A DNA stretch of 64,000 nucleotides, taken from NCBI GenBank assembly GCA_021521415.1, contig JAIQDT010014650.1:98411-162410 (forward strand), written 5' to 3'. Made by a program: the position numbers and the translations under genes. The notes below the pieces were generated by a model. That model was not told the origin of the DNA, made no database searches, and saw only the letters and a program-made list of their open reading frames with translations. The stretch comes from Bidens hawaiensis (taxonomy: Eukaryota > Streptophyta > Magnoliopsida > Asterales > Asteraceae). This document shows positions 33,045 to 42,826 of this stretch, one piece after another. Position 1 is the stretch's first letter. Each line of letters starts with the position of its first letter.

Positions 33045-36000
33045 CTACATATAACATTTGCGTAATTGAGCTCCATTCCATGTTCTAGGGATGGGAGTGC
33101 CATCGAGCCTTTCGAGCCGGTACGCGCCCTTTCCCAGAACTTCTTTGATAATGTATGGCCCTTCCCAAATCGGGGCCAACTTTCCTGGGCGTTGTTGGTT
33201 CGAAGCCTCGTTGTTACGCAGTATGTAGTCTCCTTCCTTGAAGTTGCAGAGTTTTACCCGCGTGTTGTAGTATTTTTGCATTTGTCGTTTGTAGTTTTCT
33301 TCACGCACGGCGGCTAAGTCTCTGCGCTCTTCGGCTAGCATAAGGTCTAACCGTCTTTCCGCATCATTGTCTTCTGGTTGGATTAAGACCCTTGGTGAGG
33401 GTAAACCGATTTCGACTGGGATCATGGCTTCAGTGCCATAAGTGAGACTGAACGGGGTTTCTCCCGTACTGGTCTTCTTCAGCGTTCTGTTTGCCCAAAG
33501 GACGTGTGGAAGTTCGTCCACCCAACCGGATCTATGTTCCAAGAGTCTTTTCTTTATGCCTTCGACGATGCTCTTATTTGCTCTTTCCACCTCACCGTTA
33601 CCTTGCGGGTGTGCCACTGAGGTAAAGGTGTGGGTGATTTGAAGTTCTTTCAGCCACTGCTGCAGCTTCTTGTCAGCAAAGTTGGTGCCATTGTCGCTTA
33701 CCAAATTCTGTGGAAGTCCAAAACGACAAATAATAAATTCCCAAATAAATTTTTTGATATGCTTTGCGGTTGTTTGGGCTAAAGGTTTCGCTTCTATCCA
33801 TTTGGTGAAGTAGTCAATGGCTACCACTAGGAACTGAACATTCCCAGCTGCTGTTGGAAATGGGCCTGTCACGTCGATGGCCCACTTCTGAAATGGCCAC
33901 GAGGAAGTGACAGGAACAAGATCATTTTTCGGGCGATGCGTGTTGGGTGCGTAAAGCTGGCAAGATCTGCATTTTCTGATGTATGCCAACGCGTCCATAT
34001 GCATCCCCGGCCAGAAGTATCCCGCGTTGTTTAGCTTGGCTACCACAGCGCGGGGGCCTGCGTGTACTCCACAGATGCCTTCGTGAACCTCCCTCAGGAG
34101 GTAGTCAGCATCTTGGTTGTCCACGCATCTTAACAACGGGCCAAGAAAGTTACGTCTGTAAAGGGTGTCATTGACCAGCTGATAATTTAGTGCTTTACAG
34201 CGTAGTTTTCTTGCCTGTGACTTCGACTCTGGTAACGTTCCTGCTTCAAGGTATTTTATTATTGGGGTCATCCATGTTTCTGTACCGGTTTGGATGACAC
34301 AAATTTCCTTGTGCGGGACTGATGGTGTTTCGAGGAGTTCCACGCGGATGTCCTTTCCCAAGTGGGTGAAGGCCAGTGATGCAAGCTTGCTTAACGCATC
34401 CGCAGATTTGTTTTCGCTGCGCTTGACGTGTATCACTTTACAATCATTAAAATCGCGCATGATGGCTTTGGCTTGGGCAAGGTACAGGGCCATTGTGTGG
34501 TTCACAGCCGTGTACGTCCCGTTTATTTGGTTTGCCACTAGCATGGAATCAACGTGGGCTTCCAAATTTTTGATACCCATCTTTCGCGCAATCCTCAATC
34601 CGGCCAGGAATGCTTCATACTCAGCTTCGTTATTCGTACTTGGGAAATCCAGCCGAATAGCATAAGTATATTCCTGGCCTGCTGGGTTTGTTAATTTTAA
34701 CCCTGCGCCTGAACCCTCGTTACTAGCTGCTCCATCAGTATAGAGTCGCCAGACCTCATCGATTTCGTGTGCTGGGGAGGGTTGAACCTCCTCCTGGCAC
34801 TCTTTCTCCCGCGCAGCGGGGACTTCGGCAATAAAATCAGCCAGGACTTGGCCTTTAATGGCTGGTCTCGGCTTGTATTGAATCGCATATTCTCCCAATT
34901 CAATTGCCCATTTGGCTAGGCGTCCCGATAACTCGGGTTTGCCTAGAACATTTGAGAGTTTGAAGTTGGTGAGAATAGTGATTGGGTGACCCTGGAAATA
35001 TCGTCTCAACCTGCGTGAAGCGTGTATAAGTGCCAAGACCAGTTTTTCCAGGGTAGAGTACCGGGTTTCCGCGTCTGCCAGCACGCGGCTAACATAATAG
35101 ATTGGCATCTGGATGCCTTTTCGTTCTACAAGCAGGACTGCCCCGGTTGCTCTATCTGTTGCGGAGAGGTATAGGATTAACTCCTCTCCCGCTTGTGGTG
35201 CTGTGAGTGTTGGGAGTTCGATCAGGCGTGATCGAATCTCCTGGAAAGCTGCTTCCGCTTCTGGTGTCCAGCGGAAGTGCGTTTTCTTTAAACAATTTCT
35301 TAGTGTTGACACAAAAGGGAACGACCTATCCGCATGGTTTGCCAAAAAGCGGTTAAGCGCGACTAGTCGTCCATTAAGTGTTTGAGCCTGTTTTATGGTG
35401 GTAGGTGATTCCATTTTGACAATGGCTTCGACCTTTTCAGGGTTCGCTCTGAAGCCATCTTTAGTAATAATGACCCCTAAGAACTTCCCTTCTTCCACCC
35501 CAAATGAACACTTGCTCGGGTTGAGCTTCATGTTTATCTTTCTGAGCGTGTTGAAAGTTTCCTCAATGTCTTTCAACATCGTCTCTGGCTCGGGGCTTTT
35601 GATGACCAAATCATCCATATAGACTTCCAAGTTTCTCCCAATTTGGGCGTGAAACTCTTTGTCCATTAGTCGTTGGTACGTGGACCCCGCGTTCTTAAGT
35701 CCGAATGGCATCATTTTATAACAAAATGTGCCATCGGGCGTCCGAAAGGCGGTTTTGTCCTGGTCATCCACAGCCATGTGGATTTGATGGTACCCCTTAT
35801 ACGCATCCAAGAAGCATTTAAGGCGAAATGGTGCCACCGAATCCACCTTGAGATCAATTTCTGGCAACGGATAACAATCTTTGGGGCATGCTTTATTCAA
35901 ATCTTTGAAATCTATGCACATGCGCCATTGTTTGTTATTCTTCGGTACCATTACGGGATTTGCAACCCATGTTTGATATTTACTAACGCGCACGATGCCC

Positions 36001-38411
36001 GCATCAAGGAGTTCCTTGACTTGGGTTCTGCACGCGTTGGTTTGCTCGGGCCCCATTACTCTGCGCTTTTGTACGATCGGCGTTACGGCCGGATCGCATT
36101 TGAGCTTATGCTCTGCCTTTCCCCGGGGTACACCAGTCATGTCGGCTGGTGTCCACGCGAAGATGTCTGCGTTTCGCTGCAGTAAGCGCTTGAGTAAGGT
36201 GCGTGTTGGATCAACAATTGTCGGGCCAATGGTAACGGCCTGATCGGGATATTTCCCGTTGAATGCCCACTGTTCAGGCTCAGTGATGGTTTGTTTGGCC
36301 ATCTTCGGTTTGGGTTTAGAGGAGACAGATGCGATGCATACCTGGGGAATGCCCGTGATCATCGCTACGCCTTCAGTTGTTGGCCATCCCATCATGCCGT
36401 GGACTGAGGATACCACAGCGTTGAATCTTGCCATCCCGTCTCTCCCGAATAGGATGTCATACGTATGATGTGGTTTTTTCATCACAACAAAATCCACATC
36501 CTCCGTGCGTGAATAATTCCCATCGGTGAGAGTGACGGGGAAAGATAGGATGCCCAAGGGAGTGTTCATGCTGCCGTCAAACCCTTCCATTGAAGCATAG
36601 ACCGTCTCCAGGCGTTCTTTGTCTTCATCATCGAGCTTGTCGAAGAACTGCCTGTACATCACTGTCGACGATGCGCCATTGTCAACGAGGGTGCGGGAGT
36701 TGATGTAGTGCCCCAGCTGGCTTTTAATGACAATGGGGCCTTCTTTGTTTGGGCCTCCCGGCACTCGCGGGAAGCGCACTTCTGCTTCCTTCCATGCGCA
36801 TGGTTCGGTCATTGGTCTCTTTCTTCCTCTGACCTTACCATGGACCATGTTGATGCTAATGTCGACGGGCTTCCGTCCGTTACCCCTGTACCTGTTGTCG
36901 TTCCTTCCTCCCTTCTTGATAGATGCCACGAGGTGTGCGAGCCTCCCATCCTTGACGAATGTCTCGACGATGTCCCTCAAGGATGTGCACTCCTCAGTGC
37001 TATGGCCCTTTGTCCCATGGAAGTCACAAGACTTGCTTTGATCCGCATTGGGTTTCTGTCGGATCACTGGGGCTTTTGGCCATGGCAGTTTTTCCGTGGC
37101 AAATATCTCCGTGACGCTCTTGGTGAGTGGCGTCCAACGGTTTTTCCGGTTCGAAGGGTGCGTTTTGTCCCTTCCGCCAACCAGAGGGTGAGAGCTTGAG
37201 GGGGTGTCAAAGTTTATCCTTGACTGCCAAATACCTTGCCGCCTCTTTTTGTTTAGCCGGGCGGTTCTCACATTGTTCTCCCTTGTCCTCTGCGTGTAGA
37301 GGTTTGTATTGTGGGGGAGATCTCTTCCCAGCTGTTTCTCTGTTTCGGCAAAGCGCTTGGCTGCCGTCATTATGGCATCCCACGTGGATGGCATGCCGTC
37401 TTTACCCGTCAGAGTGCGGATGAGTTCTGGGTATTCAGCGCCCTGAATGAAAGCGGCGCGAACGAGGTCTTCACTGATGTTGCCCAGACTCACCTTCTTG
37501 GAGTTGAAGCGGGTGATGAAGTCTAGTAAGGATTCATCCTCTTCTCTGACACAGTTGAGGATCGTCCACTGCTCCTCAGTGTGTTTCCTCTGTTGACTAA
37601 ACTGTTGACTGAACTTGTTCTGGAAGTCTGCCCAGTCATAAATGTGGTGGACCGGTAAACGGTCGAACCATGCTCTGGCTGCTCCTACCAGAGTCATCTG
37701 GAACATGTAGCACCACGTGGGTTCCGTCCAGTTACTGACGGTTGCCCCCGCAATGAACCTGTTCAGATGGTCATCTGGGTCGGATAGACCATCGTATGTG
37801 CCAACGTTGGACATTTGTTTGGCACTCCTCGGGGCGATTGCTTCTGCAATGTCCCTTGCAAATTTTGACCTTCCTGCGTTTGTAGCAGTAGGTCTAAAGG
37901 CCTTGGAGAAGTCGCGAGAGCTTTTTTCCGTGACTGGTTGGAATGCTTCCCCAAAGTTCCTTTTTGGCTGGGGATCCGTTTCCTTACGCTTCCCTTTCGC
38001 CCTATGGCGAGGGTTCGCGTCGGTGTCGGAGTCTTCCCCCTCGCCGTCTGAGTACTCGTACTCACTACTCATGTTGAGGTGCTGGCGAGTACTACCGAAT
38101 TCCTCAGCTTGTTGGACTGAACGCAAGCGTTCGTCCAACTCAGCCTGAAATTCTCTTTGACGTGCCTCGGCCCATGCCTTCACTTGATCAAGTGTTTGGC
38201 GAGGGGCTCGAGGTCGTTTTTCCAGCTGGGCATCAGTGAATCCCAGTGGAATATTTACTCCACTTGCCCGTACATGAGTGACTGGGGTAGTGTTCGTAAA
38301 ATGTATTTCACTTGCCCCAGCTTGGGTGGCTGGGGTAGTGTTTGTAAACATTGTGTTGCCGGTGTTAACCCCAGTGGCTGGGGTTGTGGTTACCGGAATT
38401 TCTCTAGTCAT
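33045..38411 (-). CDS. gag-pol: Tat-lineage Gag-Pol polyprotein, 1,788 aa, intact
   Basis: This single open frame encodes all enzymes for reverse transcription and integration. In order: gag domain (about 200-365, with GTYDGLSDPDDHLNRFI and AARAWFDRLP), zinc-binding C-x2-H-x4-H-x4-C (462-475), aspartic protease with DNGASS (577-582), reverse transcriptase with YMDD at 931-934, a first RNase H (about 1050-1200) whose usual LDAS-type site reads LYLSATD, a second RNase H with YTDGAA (D1226), NNEAEYEA, D1288 and D1338, an integrase zinc finger (H1443, H1450, C1481, C1484), and the integrase core D1513, D1573, E1607. Gag and pol are fused in one frame. I chose the ATG at 38,411, about 47 bases after the primer site. 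Nothing essential appears missing. Confidence 0.95.
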   Translation of the reverse strand: MTREIPVTTTPATGVNTGNTMFTNTTPATQAGASEIHFTNTTPVTHVRASGVNIPLGFTDAQLEKRPRAPRQTLDQVKAWAEARQREFQAELDERLRSVQQAEEFGSTRQHLNMSSEYEYSDGEGEDSDTDANPRHRAKGKRKETDPQPKRNFGEAFQPVTEKSSRDFSKAFRPTATNAGRSKFARDIAEAIAPRSAKQMSNVGTYDGLSDPDDHLNRFIAGATVSNWTEPTWCYMFQMTLVGAARAWFDRLPVHHIYDWADFQNKFSQQFSQQRKHTEEQWTILNCVREEDESLLDFITRFNSKKVSLGNISEDLVRAAFIQGAEYPELIRTLTGKDGMPSTWDAIMTAAKRFAETEKQLGRDLPHNTNLYTQRTRENNVRTARLNKKRRQGIWQSRINFDTPSSSHPLVGGRDKTHPSNRKNRWTPLTKSVTEIFATEKLPWPKAPVIRQKPNADQSKSCDFHGTKGHSTEECTSLRDIVETFVKDGRLAHLVASIKKGGRNDNRYRGNGRKPVDISINMVHGKVRGRKRPMTEPCAWKEAEVRFPRVPGGPNKEGPIVIKSQLGHYINSRTLVDNGASSTVMYRQFFDKLDDEDKERLETVYASMEGFDGSMNTPLGILSFPVTLTDGNYSRTEDVDFVVMKKPHHTYDILFGRDGMARFNAVVSSVHGMMGWPTTEGVAMITGIPQVCIASVSSKPKPKMAKQTITEPEQWAFNGKYPDQAVTIGPTIVDPTRTLLKRLLQRNADIFAWTPADMTGVPRGKAEHKLKCDPAVTPIVQKRRVMGPEQTNACRTQVKELLDAGIVRVSKYQTWVANPVMVPKNNKQWRMCIDFKDLNKACPKDCYPLPEIDLKVDSVAPFRLKCFLDAYKGYHQIHMAVDDQDKTAFRTPDGTFCYKMMPFGLKNAGSTYQRLMDKEFHAQIGRNLEVYMDDLVIKSPEPETMLKDIEETFNTLRKINMKLNPSKCSFGVEEGKFLGVIITKDGFRANPEKVEAIVKMESPTTIKQAQTLNGRLVALNRFLANHADRSFPFVSTLRNCLKKTHFRWTPEAEAAFQEIRSRLIELPTLTAPQAGEELILYLSATDRATGAVLLVERKGIQMPIYYVSRVLADAETRYSTLEKLVLALIHASRRLRRYFQGHPITILTNFKLSNVLGKPELSGRLAKWAIELGEYAIQYKPRPAIKGQVLADFIAEVPAAREKECQEEVQPSPAHEIDEVWRLYTDGAASNEGSGAGLKLTNPAGQEYTYAIRLDFPSTNNEAEYEAFLAGLRIARKMGIKNLEAHVDSMLVANQINGTYTAVNHTMALYLAQAKAIMRDFNDCKVIHVKRSENKSADALSKLASLAFTHLGKDIRVELLETPSVPHKEICVIQTGTETWMTPIIKYLEAGTLPESKSQARKLRCKALNYQLVNDTLYRRNFLGPLLRCVDNQDADYLLREVHEGICGVHAGPRAVVAKLNNAGYFWPGMHMDALAYIRKCRSCQLYAPNTHRPKNDLVPVTSSWPFQKWAIDVTGPFPTAAGNVQFLVVAIDYFTKWIEAKPLAQTTAKHIKKFIWEFIICRFGLPQNLVSDNGTNFADKKLQQWLKELQITHTFTSVAHPQGNGEVERANKSIVEGIKKRLLEHRSGWVDELPHVLWANRTLKKTSTGETPFSLTYGTEAMIPVEIGLPSPRVLIQPEDNDAERRLDLMLAEERRDLAAVREENYKRQMQKYYNTRVKLCNFKEGDYILRNNEASNQQRPGKLAPIWEGPYIIKEVLGKGAYRLERLDGTPIPRTWNGAQLRKCYM

Positions 38412-38457
38412 CTTGGAAGTTTTGAAAAACTGGAGAAAGATGTAGTTCTAGCTTTAT

Positions 38458-38472
38458 GCACGGATGGCGCCA
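38458..38472 (-). promoter_or_regulatory. Primer binding site of the Tat element
   Basis: One base inside the 5' LTR the minus strand reads TGGCGCCATCCGTGC. The TGGCGCC start is usual for Tat elements. I did not assign the primer tRNA: the site matches tRNA-Asp only over the first bases. Confidence 0.75.
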
Positions 38473-38473
38473 A

Positions 38474-39510
38474 TGAAGAAACACTAAGTAACCCCGGGCA
38501 GATTATAGGTAATCTGGGGGCCAGGTAATGTTTCCCACGAAGGTTAGGTCCAGCAGAGTAAGTTGTACTTCAGGGAACCTGCAAAACAGACACCGTAAGC
38601 TCGTCACTGAGAAGGGGGGGGTTCCTCCTTGTGACCACCCTCCGGCGTGAGAATCAGTCTATATTGCTCTTTGAATATAAAAGTATATGAATACTATAAG
38701 AGCAGTTATCAAGTAAGTTATACGAGATTGTAGATGATCTTACCATTCCAAGATATTGGAGTATTTATAGCCGAAGGTAGGTTTTCTAGAAGGTACAGCC
38801 GGCTGAATAGTATTCCTGTTCAACCAACAGTGGATTACGCACAGGCCATACTGGTTGGTGGGTAGGTTACAGCCAACAGTAATAAAGTCGGCTGCACTAT
38901 TCCACCAACTGTAGACCATGCACGTCCTACTGACTGTGGATTGTACGCAGGCCATGCTGGTTGGTGAATAGGTTACGGCCAATAGTAATACTATTCCACC
39001 AACTGTAGGCTGCGCCTGCTCCACAGTGAGAGTTGGTGAGTAGGCAGCGGCTAATAGTGACAAACAGTACTAGAGGGTGCTCCTCCTCGCACTGTTGTCG
39101 GTGAGCTGTCACCCTGTGATTGGCTCATGGGCTGTTCTGGTCAGATCGTCTGTCCTATCCATACCTTGGTAGGTATGGTACAAAAGATCTTTCAGAATCA
39201 GACTGGCTCATTTGGGCGGGATTGTTCCCGCCTTGCTCATGCCTTCACGTGACTGCTGAAGTAGCTAATCTTGTACGTGTAGCCTTGCTGTCTGCGGGTA
39301 GCCTTCCCTGATGGCTTGTATCCGCAACTGCGGGAACAGGCGGGGTACTTCACCATTGAGAGGCTTTCCCTGCGTGTACAGCTTGCGTACTGCGCGTAAG
39401 ATTCTATGAGCATGGTGGGTCCTGCGGGAGCAGATGGCCTTTGCGCAGACAACCCTGTTCCAGGTGAGTCTTGCGGGACCAACTGGTCTCTGCTGGGACC
39501 TACCTCTTCA
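38474..39510 (-). repeat. 5' LTR of the Tat element
   Basis: 1,037 bp. On the minus strand a TATA box (TATAAATA, plus-strand 38,762-38,769) lies about 740 bp from the LTR start and would drive the gag-pol transcript. The right edge abuts the duplicated GCACC. Confidence 0.95.
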
Positions 39511-39816
39511 GCACCGAATACAAATTGTGGAAAAAATCATGTAAACTCCTACACTATTAACGGCACCGAAACTATAAGACGTAAGTATATCATCCTATCT
39601 CTAAATAAGTGCTTTTATATAATTGTTTAATAATTGAATAGATATATAAAGTGAGGGGCTAGAATGAAAAAATAATGAGAATCTTACAATTAAATGAACG
39701 TGAAATCTTTTTGTACAGTATACTATTATAAAACCCTAGCTGCTATATTACGATTCATTCTCAGGCAATATTAATCAAACCGCCGCAGCCGTTAGATCAG
39801 CAGTCTTTTATCTTCC

Positions 39817-40025
39817 ATGTTTGATGATAACAAGCCTCCTGATGATCTAGCAACAATCCTGGTTAGTGTGTTTTTGATTTTAAATTCTTTTTAATCAATT
39901 TTGTTTATACCGATCTTGTTCAAAATTATTAATTGTTGCTAACTTAGAACCGGTGTCATATATCTTGCAGGGTATTGAAGAACGATCGGTGATTGTTCAG
40001 AGGATTTCAGAATACATCGCCTTTG
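39817..40025 (+). pseudogene. Unrecognised exon pair (MFDDNKPPDDLAT.. / ..VIVQRISEYI)
   Basis: Exon a (39,817-39,861) encodes MFDDNKPPDDLATIL. Exon b (39,971-40,025) encodes GIEERSVIVQRISEYIAF between an AG and a GT. The pair recurs at 41,868-42,058 as DENRPPDDLATSAS and a VIVQRISEYI run, which argues it was once coding. Upstream, AAACCCTAGC (39,731-39,740) resembles a telo-box with an AT-rich stretch before it. I do not recognise the protein. Confidence 0.4.
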
Positions 40026-40428
40026 GTAACGTGTATAGTTTGAAATAAAATTTTAGAAACAAAACTATATGCTTGTTAACGTTTATAGTTTGAAAAATTA
40101 CATGAGTGATCTAATTGGAACATTTTTAAAATTTGGTTACTATTATGAAATTGCCAATTTTTCCTCTGCTGGCGACGGCTGGCAAACGTACTAGGATCTT
40201 TTGATTGTTATATATCTTTTGCATTTCATGTATTTTTTCTCCGTGTAAACTGATAATATATATTTTTGCTGGTTTGGTTTTAATATAAATATCAAACACT
40301 CAGTTTTCCCTATCCTTGATGTTATGTACTTGTTTGACTGTCGCGGATCGATAGCGAAAACAGAAAGTCTGATCATGTAAATTGTGTTTGTGTAGTAAAA
40401 CACTAATCTAATTTACTTGATTTTACAG

Positions 40429-40481
40429 GTCGCGATTATATAAAGTCTCTTGAGTCCAATGACCCAACCTACGTTGCTAGG
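40429..40481 (+). pseudogene. BAH-domain exon start (EBS/SHL-like), copy i
   Basis: After a TTTTACAG acceptor the sequence encodes RDYIKSLESNDPTYVARV, similar in layout to the start of the BAH domain in EBS/SHL proteins (GDCVLMRPSD..PPYVARV). It stops soon after (ATATAA). It follows the PPDDLAT exon pair exactly as copy iii at 42,171 does. Confidence 0.5.
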
Positions 40482-40802
40482 GTAATGAGCTCATCTCTAA
40501 TATAATATATGTTAATAAAGGCTCAACTAGCTAGTGGAGTGATATACCTGTCAGGCCGGTATATTACTTTAAATGCATATCTTTTGCATTAAATTTCGTA
40601 TAACGATATAAGAAGGAAAGCCTCTCACAACAAAACTCATCTCTTTTGAAAGCTACTATATTCCCGACCTTTAGTTAAATTCTAGGGGTTTTGTTTTTTT
40701 TTCAACAATAATTAATTTCTAGTTTTGATTTCTAAAAAATTATTGAAGTCGTGGTTCATTTAGCACTAATTGATTTCTAAATTCAGCTGAAGAACGATTT
40801 AA

Positions 40803-41801
40803 ATGGCATCAAAGATGAATCGTGGAAGGAATCTTGTGAACTTCTACACCATTAGGAGCATGGACATAAACATAACCATTAAACGTATGTATATCATCCT
40901 ATCTCTTGATTGTTGTTTTTTTATAATGTGCTAACTTGTGTTATGTATTTACTACAAGACACTGACCGACACTCAAAAGTCCCGGTCCTTGATGTTCCGA
41001 CTTGTTTCACTGTAGGGGATCAGTGGTGAAAACACAAAAGTTTATGTGGTGATTGAATGATTGTAGTCGGTGGCGGACCCACTGTTTTTACACAAGGGGT
41101 CTGTCGTCTCTCGTAAACACAAAATTTAGTACTGTATACGTGTTAAAACTCGATCAACCCCAAGAAATTTTGACATGGTCCCCACTTGAAATTGTTTTTG
41201 GTCTGCTACTGATTAAATATATTTCTGCTTTAACAGATGATCTGTATCGTGTTTGTGTAGTGTACTTGCCTTTTTCAGGTTAACAACTTGGAACTAATTT
41301 ACTTGTTAATTTATAGGTGGTAGTTGTGTGGTTATGAGGCCAATGCAGCCCCATGAGCCACCCAACATTGGTAGGGCGCAGAAGGTCCTACCTTGGAATG
41401 AGATGACAGAAGGACGCAGAAGGTCCTACCATGGAATAAAAGAAGCATTTTTGAGCAATAGGTATGATTGGCTAAGTGTAGTTCATACCTTAGAAGAGTA
41501 TATGGAGATCAATTCTACCAACAATGACGACTATTTTTGTCTGCACAAATACGACGCTAGGGAACCTCCTGCCTATTTGAGAGAGCGTTTCTCCCCCATA
41601 ACTGTGCCTGTGTGAGTAATATTTTCATTTTCTTTCTATCAACTACCTAGTTAATGTTTATATTCTTCACCTTATTTTGGTATATTATGAGGTTAAGATT
41701 GAGCTCAATTAATTGTTTAATGATATATGAAGGTACTGCATATGTGAAAAGCCTTACAACCCTGATCTTGATATGGTGCAATGTGACCAATGCTTGGAAT
41801 G
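40803..41801 (+). pseudogene. EBS/SHL-like BAH-PHD gene, copy ii (core deletions, 3' truncated)
   Basis: Exon 1 (40,803-40,884, MASKMNRGRNLVNFYTIR), exon 2 (41,317-41,611) and exon 3 (41,733-41,801) join in phase at GT-AG sites. Exon 2 encodes a BAH domain: SCVVMRPMQPHEPPNIGR, GRRRSYHGIKEAFLSNRYDW, VVHTLEEYMEI and DYFCLHKYDAREPP. Exon 3 encodes half a PHD finger, YCICEKPYNPDLDMVQCDQC. Intact relatives read trimethylated histone H3 tails in the nucleus and repress flowering. Compared with the 57.8 kb copy, the strand equivalent to FRVQWYYRPED is missing beside a short duplication of GCAGAAGGTCCTACC, and about nine residues before VVHT are gone. The last PHD exon is absent, and unrelated PPDDLAT sequence follows. 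Confidence 0.75.
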
Positions 41802-41867
41802 GTATATATCATGCTCAACTTAATCTTAAATAATATTTCAAGAATAATTATAACATGCTTCATGATT

Positions 41868-42223
41868 GATGAAAACAGGCCTCCTGATGATCTTGCAACA
41901 TCGGCAAGTGTGGTATTTGATTTTAATTTATTGTTAATCAATTTTCTGTTTATCTTGCTCGAAGTTATTAATTATTGCTAAATTTGAATCGATGGCATAA
42001 ATCTTGCTGGGTACTGAAGAAATCTTGGTGATTGTTCAGAGGATTTCAGAATACATAGGTAACACCTTAGATCAGTTGCAAATATCTTTTTAATTTAAAT
42101 AAGGAGACCAGTGTGTTGCAGCCACTCAAACTTGATTTTCTAAGAAGACCTAATTTACTTGATTTTACAGGTGGGGATTGTGTGATGATAAATCCACCTA
42201 AAGAATCGACTGATCCAGTCTAA
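41868..42223 (+). pseudogene. PPDDLAT exon pair plus BAH exon start, copy iii
   Basis: This repeats the arrangement at 39.8-40.5 kb: a DENRPPDDLATSAS exon (about 41,868-41,912), a VIVQRISEYI exon (about 42,007-42,053), then after TTTTACAG a BAH-like start GDCVMINPPKESTDPV ending in TAA at 42,221. It is cut short before the BAH core. Confidence 0.5.
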
Positions 42224-42364
42224 CGTCATAAGTCTCGTCGACGTTGTTGTTGTTAACTCCGCCAACGATTATATGTCAGATCAAAACTGGCCAGAGGAAG
42301 CTAGGGAGCTAGGAAGCCCTTTCATGGAGCAAGGGAGGTGTTTCTTAGCAATACTTACGAATAG

Positions 42365-42786
42365 TTGTGCGTGGACACCATTAGCAAACGAGAAGGAACA
42401 GTAGGCAGAGTCCGTGGCCAGGGTGGTGAGGGTGATGGCAGCAGCAATGCGCAGTGTCTCACAACCAATGATGCGTTGGCATATTTGAAGGAAGTAAAAG
42501 ATATGTTTCAAGACCAACGGGAGAAATATGACATGTTTCTTAATGTAATGAAGGATTTTAAAGCTCAAAGGTAAAATGGTATATAATTTTTTGTTGGAAG
42601 ATTGATCATATTGACCTAATCAAGAACTTTGATGCAGAATTGTTTAAAGTCCATAATAATCTAATTTTTGGGTTCAACACTTTCTTGCCCAAAGGTTATG
42701 AAATATCTGTCATTAAGGATGAGGAAAACCCACCAAAGAAATATGTGGAATCTGAAGAGGCTATAATATTTGTAAACAAAATAAAG
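42365..42786 (+). pseudogene. SIN3-like PAH1 fragment, copy C (38 bp microhomology deletion)
   Basis: Exon 1 (42,365-42,570) encodes [20 protein letters not shown] and is open. Exon 2 (42,638-42,786) has lost 38 bp compared with the 12.9 kb copy, between two GAATTG hexamers, one of which remains; the frame then hits TAA at once. The downstream remnant still spells the PAH1 end ([13 protein letters not shown]) in another frame. The copia-like LTR follows about 40 bp later. Confidence 0.8.
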
Positions 42787-42826
42787 GTGTAGGCGATTTT
42801 TATATTTGGTAAAAGAAACAACAGTA

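Larger units (their letters stand above)
26878..39510 (-). mobile_element. Complete Tat-lineage Ty3/gypsy retrotransposon with antisense gene
   Basis: The element is 12,633 bp with two 1,037 bp LTRs, TG..CA ends (TGAAGA/TCTTCA) and a perfect 5 bp target duplication GCACC (26,873-26,877 and 39,511-39,515). On the minus strand the order is 5' LTR, primer site, gag-pol, 3' tandem repeat, (antisense gene on the opposite strand), second tandem repeat, polypurine tract, 3' LTR. Tat lineage is supported by the second RNase H domain after the usual one and by an extra antisense gene between pol and the 3' LTR. The LTRs show no difference on side-by-side reading and gag-pol is uninterrupted, so insertion was recent and the element may be competent. 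Confidence 0.95.
26870..39580 (+). pseudogene. EBS/SHL-like exon 1, split by the Tat retrotransposon
   Basis: The exon is ATG-GCACC (26,870-26,877), then the 12.6 kb element, then GAATACAAATTGTGG onward (39,516-39,580), followed by a good donor GTAAGT. Without the insertion it would encode the same MAPNTNCGKNHVNSYTIN as the other copies, with the same splice phase as the exon at 40,803. The insertion is at the eighth base of the coding sequence, so this copy cannot make the protein. Confidence 0.65.

Noticed and set aside
35673..37199. Long plus-strand open frames opposite gag-pol (for example 35,673-36,185 and 36,708-37,199)
   Set aside because: They are antisense shadows of the intact polyprotein, without introns, promoter or recognisable domains.
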